From contig DATJSJ010000139.1 of the NCBI GenBank assembly GCA_035504175.1, positions 1 through 58,033 of the forward strand: 58,033 nucleotides of DNA. The letters run 5' to 3'. This stretch comes from DATJSJ01 sp035504175 (lineage in GTDB: Bacteria; Pseudomonadota; Alphaproteobacteria; Acetobacterales; Acetobacteraceae). The notes beneath the pieces are model-generated. The model was not told the DNA's origin. It saw only the letters and a list, made by a program, of their open reading frames with translations, and did no database searches. This document shows positions 1-8,367 of the stretch, piece after piece (position 1 is the first letter of the stretch; every line of letters starts with the position of its first letter). The position numbers and the translations under genes were made by a program.

Positions 1-34
1 GTCCTTTACAGGTCAACACTTAGGGCCGTTGGTA

Positions 35-1252
35 TCAGAGCCGGATCAGCTTGATGCGCTTGCCGTCGACGCCGAGCGCGATGCGGCCTTGCTTCAGGGC
101 CTGCGCGTCCTCGCCGAAAACCTGCAGGCGCCAGCCGCACCGGGCAGGAATGTCGGGGTTTTCCTCCGTCGCCAACCGGTCCAGTTCGTCGCCGGAGGCG
201 AGCAGGCGCGGTGCCACGTCGTGCTGTTCGGCTTTTGCCGCCAGCAAAACCTTGAGCAACGCCACGAGCGCCGGCGAGGGTTTCGGGCCGTCGCGATGAC
301 CTCGGCCGTCGGGCAATGCCTCTTCTGGGAGGGCGGCGGCCTGGGCCAGGGCGGCGAGCAGGCCCTGGCCGGTGGGGCCTTCCGCAAATCCGCGGCTGAT
401 GCCGCGAATGCGCGCCAGCGCGTCGGCCGAGTCGGGCATCGTCGCAGCGAGCTCAAGCAGGCTTTCGTCGCGTACCAGGCGCTGGCGCGGGATGTTGATG
501 CGCTGCGCCTCGCGTTCCCGCCAGGCCGCGATGGCGCGCAGCGCGCCGAGCATGCGGCGGTTGGCGGTGCGCGGCCGCAGGCGCTCCCACATCGTGTCGG
601 GGTCCGGGCGGTAGGTGGAAGGCTCGGCCAGCGCGGCCATTTCCTCGGCGACCCAGGCAAGCCGCCCATCCTTCGCGAGCCGCGCGCTGAGGCGTTCATA
701 AACAGTGCGCAAATGGGTGACGTCGGCCGCGGCGTAGGTGAGCTGCGCCGTCGAGAGCGGGCGGGCAGACCAGTCGGAAAAGCGGTGCGCCTTGTCGATG
801 TGCCCGCCGGTCAGCGCGCCGACCAGCGCATCGTAGCCGACCTGATCGCCGAACCCGGCGACCATGGCGGCGACCTGGGTGTCGAACAGCGGCGTGGGCA
901 CGGCACCGAAGCGGTAGAGGAAGATCTCGTTGTCCTGCCGCGCGGCGTGGAAAACCTTCAGCACGCCGGGCGCGGCGAGCAGGGCGCCGAGCGGGGCGAG
1001 ATCGAGCCCTTCGGCCTGGGCGTCGACGACGGCGATTTCGGCGTCGCCGGCGAGCTGGACGACGCAGAGTTCCGGGAAATAGGTGCGCTCCCGCATGAAC
1101 TCGGTGTCGACCGTGACGAATTCCTCGGCCTGCAGGCGCTCGCAGAGTGCTGCCAGCGCGTCCGTGGCGGTGATCAGCGCGGGCGGTGCGGTTCCGGCGT
1201 GGGGTCGATCCTGCGGCCGGGGCTGCGGGCGAGGCATAGTGGCGGTTAGCAT
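35..1252 (-). CDS. rnd: Ribonuclease D
   Basis: 3'-5' exoribonuclease of the DEDDy family, acting in the cytoplasm on tRNA 3' ends and structured RNA. The 405-residue product has the exonuclease domain first: DTEF near residue 48 supplies the first two acidic ligands, HAARQD near 105 the third, and YAAADVTHL near 175 the final Tyr/Asp. HRDC-like helical regions follow (around 210-290 and 320-390), giving the usual RNase D length. The first residues are low in complexity, so translation may start a few codons later. It lies upstream of and divergent from aspS, with a DUF417 gene between. The family call is secure; the exact start is not. Confidence 0.93.
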   Translation of the reverse strand: MLTATMPRPQPRPQDRPHAGTAPPALITATDALAALCERLQAEEFVTVDTEFMRERTYFPELCVVQLAGDAEIAVVDAQAEGLDLAPLGALLAAPGVLKVFHAARQDNEIFLYRFGAVPTPLFDTQVAAMVAGFGDQVGYDALVGALTGGHIDKAHRFSDWSARPLSTAQLTYAAADVTHLRTVYERLSARLAKDGRLAWVAEEMAALAEPSTYRPDPDTMWERLRPRTANRRMLGALRAIAAWREREAQRINIPRQRLVRDESLLELAATMPDSADALARIRGISRGFAEGPTGQGLLAALAQAAALPEEALPDGRGHRDGPKPSPALVALLKVLLAAKAEQHDVAPRLLASGDELDRLATEENPDIPARCGWRLQVFGEDAQALKQGRIALGVDGKRIKLIRL

Positions 1253-1362
1253 GCGCGCCCGCGTCGGGGGAAGCGGCGGCCGCGGCGCCTGACCGTGGCG
1301 ATCGCCACCAACCGCGGGCGTGTTCAGACTGCGGTGCCAGCTGATTCGGCGGTCCGGCGAGA

Positions 1363-1872
1363 TCAGCGGACGTCGACTCCGTCCTCCTCACCTGGCGGCG
1401 GAAATGCAACCCGCGACAGCGAGGACAGCAGGAGCACGAGGCAGACACACAGCAGCACGACGTCCTTGAACAGGAACTCGCCGGTCAGATCCCAGGCGAT
1501 CGGGTCGGAGGAGAGGCTCCATTTCACGGCGCCCGGCGTCGTGAAGAAGAACGACCAGGTGACAAGAAACGTCGCCACCCCCATCAGCGCGCCGAGCGCC
1601 GACAGCAGGGGGATGAAGGCGCCGGCGGCCAGCAGGACGGCCGTGCCGAGTTCCACGACGCCGAGGAGATAGGCTTCGCCCCTGACCCCGAAAACGGACA
1701 ACCATGAGACGAACGGACTGTTGCTGATGTAAAGAACAATCCCGTGCGCCGATTGCGGCGTGAATTTCTGGATACCGAAAGCCAAAAAGATCAGCACCAT
1801 GACCCAGCGCAGGATCGCCAAGGGCCAATAGGAACCCGCGCCGCGCTCGGCAATCTTCAGATATTTCGGCAT
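1363..1872 (-). CDS. DUF417 (YkgB/RclC-like) inner-membrane protein
   Basis: A 169-residue integral membrane protein with about four hydrophobic segments, starting MPKYLKIAERG and containing FLAFGIQKFTPQ, typical of DUF417 (E. coli YkgB/RclC, linked to reactive-chlorine stress). Its biochemical role is not established. The frame stays open further upstream, but the extension is Arg-rich and non-hydrophobic, so I chose the ATG at 1872, with GTGGAG about 11 nt upstream. A much stronger Shine-Dalgarno sequence (AAGGAGAGAG) sits further upstream and serves a 15-codon ORF that overlaps this start in another frame. It lies 110 bp upstream of rnd on the same strand and may be co-transcribed with it. 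Confidence 0.8.
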   Translation of the reverse strand: MPKYLKIAERGAGSYWPLAILRWVMVLIFLAFGIQKFTPQSAHGIVLYISNSPFVSWLSVFGVRGEAYLLGVVELGTAVLLAAGAFIPLLSALGALMGVATFLVTWSFFFTTPGAVKWSLSSDPIAWDLTGEFLFKDVVLLCVCLVLLLSSLSRVAFPPPGEEDGVDVR

Positions 1873-1904
1873 CCGGGACAAATCTCCACGTCCATTCCGC
1901 CCAT
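1857..1904 (-). CDS. Possible 15-codon leader peptide overlapping the DUF417 start
   Basis: An ATG at 1904, about 5 nt after AAGGAGAGAG, opens a 15-codon frame (MGGMDVEICPGCRNI) that ends with TGA at 1857, inside the first codons of the DUF417 gene in another frame. The ribosome-binding site here is better than that of the main gene, which would suit translational coupling. The peptide has a CPGC pair. It may equally be chance, with the Shine-Dalgarno serving an unrecognised start of the main gene. Confidence 0.25.
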   Translation of the reverse strand: MGGMDVEICPGCRNI

Positions 1905-2057
1905 ACTCTCTCCTTCGATGTGGCTGGCGGCTGGTTACAACCGCTGCCAGCCTGGTCGGCATGATGTTCCCGCGATCGTGGCCGCGGCATCGGCCGCGCT
2001 TGACACCCACCCCACCCCCGCCTTCTCTCCGGCCCTCTCTCGACCGGGACCGCGCCC

Positions 2058-3839
2058 ATGCACGCCTATCGCACCCATACCTGCGGCCAGCTTCGTGCCG
2101 CCGACGCCGGCACGCCGGCGCGCCTCTCCGGCTGGGTGCACGCCAAGCGCGACCATGGCGGCCTGCTGTTCATCGACCTGCGCGACCATGCCGGCCTGAC
2201 CCAGTGCGTCTTCCCTCAGGGCACGCCCGCTTTCGCCGCGGCCGACGCCGTCCGGGTGGAAAGCGTCGTCACGGTCACGGGCGAGGTGGTCCGGCGCGAG
2301 CCCGGCACCGTCAACCCGAAGCTGCCCACCGGCGAGATCGAGCTGCGCGTCGCGACACTCGAGGTGCAGTCGGTGGCCGAGTTGCTGCCGATGCAGGTCG
2401 CGGGCGAGGAGAAATTCCCGGACGAGCTGCGCCTCAAATACCGCTATCTCGACCTGCGCCGCGAGCGGCTGCACCGGAACATGATGCTGCGCGCGGCGGT
2501 GATCGCCTCGCTGCGCCGGCGCATGACGGCGCAGGGCTTCACCGAGTTCCAGACGCCGATCCTGACCGCCTCCAGCCCGGAAGGCGCGCGCGACTTCCTC
2601 GTGCCCGCGCGCCTGCATCCGGGCACGTTCTACGCCCTGCCGCAGGCGCCGCAGCAGTTCAAGCAGCTCCTGATGGTCGCGGGCTTCGATCGCTACTTCC
2701 AGATCGCGCCCTGCTTCCGTGACGAGGCCTCGCGCGCCGACCGCTCGCCCGGTGAATTCTACCAGCTCGATTTCGAGATGAGCTTCGCGACCCAGGAGGA
2801 CGTGTTCGCGGCGATCGAGCCGGTGCTGGCTGGCGTGTTCGAGGAGTTCGGCGGCGACCGCGCCGTCACGCCGCCGCCGTTCCCGCGCATCCCGTACGGC
2901 ACGGCGATGCTGAAATTCGGCTCCGACAAGCCCGATCTGCGCAATCCGCTGCACATCGCCGAGGTGACGGAACAGTACGCCGGGTCCGGCTTCGGCCTGT
3001 TCGCCCGCATCGTGGCGGGGGGCGGCGCGGTCCGTGCGATTCCGGCGCCGGGTGCGGCGTCCCAGCCGCGCTCCTTCTTCGACAGGTTGAACGACTGGGC
3101 CCGGGCCGAGGGCGCGGGCGGGCTCGGCTACATCATCTTCGAGGCCGAGGGCGCGCGCGGTCCGATCGCCCGCAATCTCGAGCCCGAGCGCACGGAGGCG
3201 ATCCGTAACGCGTGCGGTCTCGGCCCGGGTGACGCCGTATTCTTCGCCGCCGGCCCGGAAGCGGAGGCGGCGAAATTCGCCGGCCTGGTGCGTACCCGCC
3301 TCGCCGACGAACTCGGGCTGATCGACACCGGCAGCTTCCGCTTCTGCTGGGTCACCGATTTTCCGATGTACGAGCGAAACGAGGAAACCGGGCAGATCGA
3401 TTTCAGCCACAACCCGTTCTCCATGCCGCAGGGCGGGATGGAGGCGCTGCAGACCCAGGATCCGCTGACCATCAAGGCGTTCCAGTACGACATCGTCTGC
3501 AACGGCGTCGAGCTGTCCTCGGGCGCGATCCGCAACCACCGGCCCGACGTCATGATCCGCGCCTTCGAGATCGCCGGCTACAGTGCCGCCGAGGTGGAGG
3601 CGCGGTTCGGCGGCATGCTCAGCGCCTTCCGCTACGGCGCGCCGCCGCATGGCGGGTCCGCGCCTGGCATCGACCGGATCGTGATGATGCTGGCCGATGA
3701 GCCCAACCTGCGCGAGGTCATCCCGTTCCCGCTGAACCAGCAGGGCGAGGATCTGTTGATGGGCGCGCCGGCGCCGGTGTCGCCGCAGCGCCTGCGCGAA
3801 CTGCACCTGAAGCTCGATCTGCCGCCGCCCAAGGCCTGA
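2058..3839 (+). CDS. aspS: Aspartate--tRNA ligase (bacterial type)
   Basis: Class IIb aminoacyl-tRNA synthetase charging tRNA-Asp in the cytoplasm. In many bacteria without AsnRS it also misacylates tRNA-Asn for GatCAB. The 593-residue protein has the N-terminal OB-fold anticodon-binding domain (LSGWVHAKRDHGG, about 23-110), the class II core, the bacterial GAD insert (about 280-420), motif 2 FRDEASRADR with EFYQLDFEMSF near 220-240, and motif 3 GGSAPGIDRIVMML near 545. Full length and colinear with known AspRS. The ATG at 2058 follows a 185-bp gap divergent from the DUF417 gene, where its promoter must lie. Whether it discriminates tRNA-Asp from tRNA-Asn cannot be decided here. Confidence 0.97.
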   Translation: MHAYRTHTCGQLRAADAGTPARLSGWVHAKRDHGGLLFIDLRDHAGLTQCVFPQGTPAFAAADAVRVESVVTVTGEVVRREPGTVNPKLPTGEIELRVATLEVQSVAELLPMQVAGEEKFPDELRLKYRYLDLRRERLHRNMMLRAAVIASLRRRMTAQGFTEFQTPILTASSPEGARDFLVPARLHPGTFYALPQAPQQFKQLLMVAGFDRYFQIAPCFRDEASRADRSPGEFYQLDFEMSFATQEDVFAAIEPVLAGVFEEFGGDRAVTPPPFPRIPYGTAMLKFGSDKPDLRNPLHIAEVTEQYAGSGFGLFARIVAGGGAVRAIPAPGAASQPRSFFDRLNDWARAEGAGGLGYIIFEAEGARGPIARNLEPERTEAIRNACGLGPGDAVFFAAGPEAEAAKFAGLVRTRLADELGLIDTGSFRFCWVTDFPMYERNEETGQIDFSHNPFSMPQGGMEALQTQDPLTIKAFQYDIVCNGVELSSGAIRNHRPDVMIRAFEIAGYSAAEVEARFGGMLSAFRYGAPPHGGSAPGIDRIVMMLADEPNLREVIPFPLNQQGEDLLMGAPAPVSPQRLRELHLKLDLPPPKA

Positions 3840-3869
3840 GCCGGAGCCCGACCGGCCGCCAAAACGACA

Positions 3870-3898
3870 CTTGCAACGGGCCGGCGGCGGGCCTGAAT
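3870..3898 (+). promoter_or_regulatory. Candidate RpoH (sigma-32) heat-shock promoter
   Basis: CTTG at 3870-3873, an 18-bp spacer, then CCTGAAT at 3892-3898. This resembles the alphaproteobacterial RpoH pattern CTTG-N17/18-CYTATNT with two mismatches in the -10. It lies about 80 bp upstream of the Hsp20 start, where a heat-shock promoter is expected. Read by eye only. Confidence 0.35.
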
Positions 3899-3979
3899 TC
3901 TGGCACGGGACGACCGGGCTACCGCGGCGCGACACCCTCGCATCGGCGCCGCAGCGGTGGCGATCGAAAGGAGGACGTG

Positions 3980-4504
3980 ATGGCTCTGTTCCCGATGACC
4001 CCGTTTCGCGCCGGCAGCTCGGCCGCCGATCCCTTCCTCTCGCTGCACCGGGAAATGAACCGGCTGTTCGATGACGTGCTGCGGGGCAGCGTCCCCGGCG
4101 GGGCCCATGCCGGTCCGCAGAGCGCGCTGCTCGTGCCCAGCATGGACGTGCACGAGACCGAGAAGGAACTGCGACTGACCGCCGAGCTGCCCGGCGTGCG
4201 CGAGCAGGATATCGAGGTGACGCTGGACGACGACGTATTGACGGTTCGTGCCGAAAAGCGCGTCGAGCGCAGCGAGGAGCGACAGGACACGCACTTCTCC
4301 GAGCGCGCCTATGGCACCTTCCAGCGTGCGTTGCGGCTGCCCTATCCGGTGCAGGCCGACCAGATCCATGCGGCGTTCGAAAACGGCGTGCTGACCGTCA
4401 CCGTTCCGAAGGCGGCGACGCAGCAGCGCAGCCGCCGCATCCAGGTCCAGGGCGGACCGGGCGCGCCGCCGCAGGTCGAAGGCGGCTCGACCCAGAGCGA
4501 CTGA
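3980..4504 (+). CDS. Small heat-shock protein, Hsp20/alpha-crystallin family
   Basis: ATP-independent holdase that binds unfolding proteins in the cytoplasm. The 174-residue product has an N-terminal arm with HREMNRLFDDVLRG, an alpha-crystallin domain from about residue 50 to 150 (VHETEKELRLTAELPGV; conserved FQRALRLPYPV; AAFENGVLTVTVPK ending the domain) and a short C-terminal tail with RRIQV. A GTG at 3977 directly precedes the ATG at 3980. AAAGGAGG at 3967-3974 is correctly spaced only for the ATG, so I start there. It stands alone after aspS with a possible heat-shock promoter upstream. Confidence 0.95.
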   Translation: MALFPMTPFRAGSSAADPFLSLHREMNRLFDDVLRGSVPGGAHAGPQSALLVPSMDVHETEKELRLTAELPGVREQDIEVTLDDDVLTVRAEKRVERSEERQDTHFSERAYGTFQRALRLPYPVQADQIHAAFENGVLTVTVPKAATQQRSRRIQVQGGPGAPPQVEGGSTQSD

Positions 4505-4671
4505 GCGGTCGCCGGCGCAGTCCCCGAACCCCGCCGGGTGGATTTCGGCGAAGGCAGGGCACGGGCGTAGACTATCCGGCGTCCTTTCGAGTCGCGGCTT
4601 CGCCGGCGGGGCCGCGCGCCGGGGCGCCACGCCGCGCCGCGTCGGCCGTTCAACCAGCAAGGGGGATCAGG

Positions 4672-5283
4672 GTGAGCGACATCGTCCGGCACGGGACGGA
4701 GGATCCATGGCAGCCGGGCATGCCGCGGCGGGATCCGATGTCGGCGCTGCTGGCCCGCCATTGGTGGGCGATCGCCATTCGCGCCGTGGCGGCCATCCTG
4801 TTCGGCCTGATCTGCCTCGCCCTTCCGTTCCACGCGCTGCGCGTCCTGATCCTGTTCTTCGCCGCCTACATGCTGGTGGACGGCGTCTTCGCCATCGTCG
4901 CCGGCGTGCAGGCGGCGGCGCGGCACGAGCGCTGGGGGCTGCTGCTCCTCGAGGGCGTCGTCGATATCGCCGCCGGGCTGGTCGCCTTCTTTCTGCCCGG
5001 CGTCACCGTTTTCGTCATGGTCGCCGTGCTCGGCATCTGGGCGGTGGTCAGCGGCGTGACCATGGCCGTGGCGGCGTTTCAGCTGCATGCGACGCACGGC
5101 AGGTGGTGGCTCGTCGCCGGCGGCGCGATCTCGGTCATCTGGGGCGTGCTGCTGTTCCTCTGGCCGATCGGCGGCGCCCTGGTGCTGACCATCTGGCTCG
5201 GCGCCTACGCGCTGATCTTCGGGATCGCGCTGCTGATCCTGGCCTTCCGTCTGCGGGCGAGGCGGCACGCGCGCATCGTCTGA
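4672..5283 (+). CDS. HdeD-family integral membrane protein
   Basis: A 203-residue membrane protein of the HdeD/DUF308 family. After a polar N-terminus of about 25 residues it has six hydrophobic segments arranged as three hairpins (e.g. AIRAVAAILFGLICLALPF, GLLLLEGVVDIAAGLVAFF, GAISVIWGVLLFLW), the family's internal repeat. E. coli HdeD is linked to acid resistance at high cell density; the mechanism is unknown. I use the GTG at 4672, preceded by AAGGGGGATC about 8 nt upstream. It could share the transcript of the Hsp20 gene 167 bp upstream, but that gap is long. Confidence 0.85.
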   Translation: MSDIVRHGTEDPWQPGMPRRDPMSALLARHWWAIAIRAVAAILFGLICLALPFHALRVLILFFAAYMLVDGVFAIVAGVQAAARHERWGLLLLEGVVDIAAGLVAFFLPGVTVFVMVAVLGIWAVVSGVTMAVAAFQLHATHGRWWLVAGGAISVIWGVLLFLWPIGGALVLTIWLGAYALIFGIALLILAFRLRARRHARIV

Positions 5284-5539
5284 CCGGCGCGCCGCGGCGC
5301 CCGGTGCGTGACGGCCGGAGGCGGAAGCACCGACGGCGTGGTCCCGCTCGGACAACCAAAAGCTCGGCGGGGATCGCCCGGCGCGGTCGGAGCGATCCTG
5401 ATCTGGCGCCGGCCGCCGCGTGCCGTAGCGCCGGTCATGCCGCCCGCACGGCCCCGTCGCGGTGCCGCAAGGCGGCTGGTGCTATCGGCGGCCCGGCTCT
5501 AATGGAGGCGGGCCACGTCCTTTCCGGAGATTCCGCCGC

Positions 5540-6355
5540 ATGCGCCTGACCCTCTTTCTCGCGGCCTGCCTCATGCTGGCCGCACGGGCCCCGGCGCACG
5601 CCGCCCCGGTCAACGCGGCCCTCGCTGCCGCCGCGGCACGTCTGACGGGTCAGCACGCCGTCTACGCCCTGACGCTCGACCGGACCCACAACGGCGACGT
5701 GGTGGCGGCGCACGGCACCATGACCTTCGACGTCGCCGATGCCTGCGATGCGTGGGCAACCAACCAGCGGCTCGAAATGACGCTGATCAACCGTGAGGGA
5801 CAGAACATCCAGATGGTGTCCGACTACGCCACCTGGGAAAGCAAAGACGGGATGCGCATGCGCTTTCACATGCGCCAATCCACCGACAGTTCGGTGACGG
5901 AGGAGGACGAAGGGCGCGCCTCGGTCGAGCACCCCGGCGGTCCGGGCGAGGTCCACTACACCCTGCCGGAGAAGAAGACCCTGCCACTGCCCGCCGGCAC
6001 GCTGTTTCCGATGACCCACACCGCCCGCATCCTCGTCGCCGCCGCGGCCGGGCAGCGCTTCACCGCCGTGCCGCTGTTCGACGGCACCGGCCCGAACGGC
6101 GCGCAGGACACCTCGATCGTGGTCGTCGACTGGCAGAAGCCGAAGCCCGAGCCGTTTCCGCCCCTCTCATCCCTGCCGAGTGGCCGCGTCCGCGTCGCCT
6201 TCTTCAATCGCTCGCCCGGCACGATGCTGCCGGATTACGAGGTCGGCATGCGTTACTGGGAGGACGGCGTGGCCGACGGGCTGGACATGGATTTCGGCGA
6301 CTTCGTGATGAACGGCAAGCTGAAGCTGCTCACGATCCCGAAACCGCATTGCTGA
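5540..6355 (+). CDS. eipB: EipB-like periplasmic envelope-integrity protein (DUF1849)
   Basis: Exported 271-residue protein. Residues 1-21 form a Sec signal peptide (MRLTLFLAACLML, cleavage after AHA). The mature part matches DUF1849/EipB, a beta-spiral protein needed for cell-envelope integrity in Brucella and other Alphaproteobacteria. The two cysteines expected to form the family's conserved disulfide are present: Cys69 in DVADACDAW and Cys271 as the last residue. WATNQRLEMTLINREG, SDYATWESKDG and DFGDFVMNG are typical of the family. The ATG at 5540 has GGAG about 11 nt upstream. The gene looks monocistronic. The ligand of EipB is not known. Confidence 0.88.
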   Translation: MRLTLFLAACLMLAARAPAHAAPVNAALAAAAARLTGQHAVYALTLDRTHNGDVVAAHGTMTFDVADACDAWATNQRLEMTLINREGQNIQMVSDYATWESKDGMRMRFHMRQSTDSSVTEEDEGRASVEHPGGPGEVHYTLPEKKTLPLPAGTLFPMTHTARILVAAAAGQRFTAVPLFDGTGPNGAQDTSIVVVDWQKPKPEPFPPLSSLPSGRVRVAFFNRSPGTMLPDYEVGMRYWEDGVADGLDMDFGDFVMNGKLKLLTIPKPHC

Positions 6356-6473
6356 GCGGGGAGCTGATGGCCCGGGCACCATCCCGGCGGTGCATGCCGC
6401 CAGACCATGATCGTCGGGGTTGAAGCGACCGAAGGCGTCACTCACGGTCTGACAGCAAGCGGCTCGACCGGAG

Positions 6474-7076
6474 TCACGTTGCCCGGTCGGACTGATCCCG
6501 GTCCATGCGCTGGTCGACCACGCGCTGCAGCAGGTCCGCATAGTCGCGGATGGCGCGGGTCGGTGTGTCCGGCACCTTGCTCGCCTCGTCCCACCGGCGC
6601 ACCCGCACCGCCGCTGCATGATACGGATTGGCCTCGAACGCGCCGATCTCCTCGGCCTGCATCGGCCCTCCCTGAAAGCCGAGCGTGCGCACCGAGGCGG
6701 GCGAAAGCGTCGCGAAGTAGCCGGGGTCGGTCGCGCAGAGATAGCGTTTCGCCGCCACATGCAGCCGCGCGCATTCGCTGACCACGGCCGGAAAGAACGG
6801 CGCCAGCACCTGCGCCCCTGCCGCGTCGTGATGGTTGTCGATGCCCTGGTCGATGTAGTCGTCGCCGAATTCGCCGGTGTAATGGCCGATATCGTGCAGC
6901 AGGGCTGCCGCGACGAGCTCGTCGCCGGCCCCCTCCTGCTCGGCCAGGCGGGCTCCCTGCAGCATGTGCTCGGACATCGTCACCGCCTCGCCGAGATACG
7001 AATCGGCGCCGCGACGCTCGAACAGATCGACGATGAAGGGAACGATCGTCTCGCTTGTCAGCTCGGGTCCGGGCAT
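6474..7076 (-). CDS. tmpB: TmpB/PhnZ-like HD-domain diiron phosphonate oxygenase
   Basis: Mixed-valent diiron HD-domain oxygenase that splits the C-P bond of a 1-hydroxyphosphonate with O2. The 200-residue protein reproduces the PhnZ active site at almost the same spacing: Tyr27 and Glu30 (substrate-gating Y24/E27 in PhnZ) in YLGEAVTMSEH, with metal-ligand candidates His37, His61-Asp62 (LLHDIG), His83, His106 and Asp163, plus Lys110 for the phosphonate. The ATG at 7076 has GGAGAG 6 nt upstream and overlaps the end of the preceding dioxygenase gene by 19 bp, so the two are probably translationally coupled. TmpB acts on hydroxylated trimethylaminoethylphosphonate, PhnZ on hydroxylated 2-aminoethylphosphonate; the sequence alone does not decide which. 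Confidence 0.82.
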   Translation of the reverse strand: MPGPELTSETIVPFIVDLFERRGADSYLGEAVTMSEHMLQGARLAEQEGAGDELVAAALLHDIGHYTGEFGDDYIDQGIDNHHDAAGAQVLAPFFPAVVSECARLHVAAKRYLCATDPGYFATLSPASVRTLGFQGGPMQAEEIGAFEANPYHAAAVRVRRWDEASKVPDTPTRAIRDYADLLQRVVDQRMDRDQSDRAT

Positions 7077-8221
7077 CGCTCGCTCTCCGGCATGCGCTGC
7101 TCGAGCGCAGCGAGGGTCGACAATAGACCGTCCTTGTCGGCGTAGCATCCCTGCAGCCAGCGCCGCCCGATGCCGGAGAAGGCGCGTCGGGCATGCAGCA
7201 CCCGCGTATTGTCGACGATGAACAGCTCCCCCGGCTCCAGCCGGAACCTGACCGTCAGCGCCGGATCCTCGATCAGCGCCGCCAGCCGACGATACGCGTC
7301 ATAATATCCCTCCATCGCCGCGAACGGCACGTCGGTGAACGCAGCGGCGGAACGGTTGTTGAACCGCACCGCGATCAGCTCACCGTCCGCGCCGAGCTCC
7401 AGCATCGGCCGCTTGGCGCGGAGCCGTACCCCGGCGCTCCCCTCATAGGCGAAGCGGGCGCAATGCCGGGTCAGCAGGTGGAACGCCTCCGGCGCCTCCC
7501 GGCGCAGCCTCTCGGCCGCCATGAACCCGTCCACCACCGCCGACTCGCCGCCCTCGACGCTGTTCTCGAGGCAGTGCAGCAACTGCAAGGTCGGCACCGG
7601 ATCGCGATACGGGTTGTCGGTATGCGCCTGCAGGCCGAGCGAGGTGTAGGCCAGGTTGCTCGGATTGACCTCGGCCCGGACGTCGAACCGGCGCCCGTAA
7701 TTCGTCTCCCGCACGTATCCGAACAGGGCGGCCACGTCGCAGACCGCGCCGCTCACGCGGGGCACACCGGTCAGCCGCGCCACGCCGAAGCGCCGCACGG
7801 CGGCGAGGAAGTGCCGCAGCGCGTCCGGATCGGTCCGGGCGGCTTCGTATTCCACCTCAACCAGCCGGCCTGTAAGCCCCGCATCCCACCGCGTGATCTC
7901 CGGTCCGGTCCAGCCGGGCTCTCTCGCCTGGGCGCGGTCGTACCGGTGCGCGAAGAGCCACGCCGGATCGTACGCGACCTCCTTGGCCTCCGGATCGAAC
8001 CGCACCACCACCGAGCCCGTACCGTCGATCCGCGCCAGGCCGATCCGGGTCCCGGGCGGGATGTCCAGCACCGTGATCAGGCGCTGCCCGTTCCCCGGGT
8101 CACGAGTTGGCGAGTCAGGGGCATTGTCGCGCAGCCAGATCGCGTGGAACCGCGCAACCTCGCCCGAGCGCAGGGCCATGACGCGGCCGTCCTGCTCGGG
8201 CCAGACCTCGACCACATTCAT
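7058..8221 (-). CDS. tmpA: TmpA/PhnY*-like Fe(II)/2-oxoglutarate dioxygenase (gamma-butyrobetaine hydroxylase family)
   Basis: A 387-residue non-haem iron oxygenase. An N-terminal GBBH-type domain (FHAIWLRDNAP near residue 35) is followed by a TauD-like jelly roll. The HxD pair is AHTDNPYRDP (about residue 200), the distal His is in NTRVLHARRAF (about 345) and RRWLQGCYAD carries the 2-oxoglutarate-binding Arg. Alone it would be called gamma-butyrobetaine dioxygenase. Its overlap with a PhnZ/TmpB-type gene makes phosphonate hydroxylation (TmpA: trimethylaminoethylphosphonate; PhnY*: 2-aminoethylphosphonate) the better reading. I chose the ATG at 8221 because the frame upstream of it runs into an intergenic hairpin element. 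Confidence 0.8.
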   Translation of the reverse strand: MNVVEVWPEQDGRVMALRSGEVARFHAIWLRDNAPDSPTRDPGNGQRLITVLDIPPGTRIGLARIDGTGSVVVRFDPEAKEVAYDPAWLFAHRYDRAQAREPGWTGPEITRWDAGLTGRLVEVEYEAARTDPDALRHFLAAVRRFGVARLTGVPRVSGAVCDVAALFGYVRETNYGRRFDVRAEVNPSNLAYTSLGLQAHTDNPYRDPVPTLQLLHCLENSVEGGESAVVDGFMAAERLRREAPEAFHLLTRHCARFAYEGSAGVRLRAKRPMLELGADGELIAVRFNNRSAAAFTDVPFAAMEGYYDAYRRLAALIEDPALTVRFRLEPGELFIVDNTRVLHARRAFSGIGRRWLQGCYADKDGLLSTLAALEQRMPESERCPDPS

Positions 8222-8241
8222 CACCGTGGCCCAAACGCCAC

Positions 8242-8298
8242 GGGCTCTGCCCATCGGGCCGCTTCGCGGCCCGATCCCCGCCGGGGCCGTACGGCCCC
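8242..8298. repeat. Cluster of three hairpins, REP/BIME-like intergenic element
   Basis: Three adjacent inverted repeats lie in the gap between tmpA and the HAD gene: GGGC-tct-GCCC (8242-8252); a perfect 10-bp stem ATCGGGCCGC / GCGGCCCGAT around TTC (8253-8275); and a perfect 16-bp palindrome GGGGCCGTACGGCCCC (8283-8298). The gap is divergent, so a simple terminator is not expected. The arrangement resembles dispersed palindromic repeats. Confidence 0.55.
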
Positions 8299-8367
8299 AG
8301 ACCCCGAAACGGATGCCACCGAAAGGGCATCGCGACGTAGAATGCCAAACAGTGCGGGAGGGTGGTC

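Noticed and set aside
1..34. Possible RNA gene at the left edge
   Set aside because: The 34 bases before the rnd stop show no tRNA or hairpin structure.
1935..3935. A 666-codon frame antisense to aspS
   Set aside because: aspS is unmistakable on the plus strand; the antisense product is low in complexity.
7058..8221. Gamma-butyrobetaine dioxygenase of carnitine synthesis
   Set aside because: The family match is real, but overlap with a PhnZ/TmpB-type diiron oxygenase makes phosphonate hydroxylation more likely; no carnitine genes are nearby.
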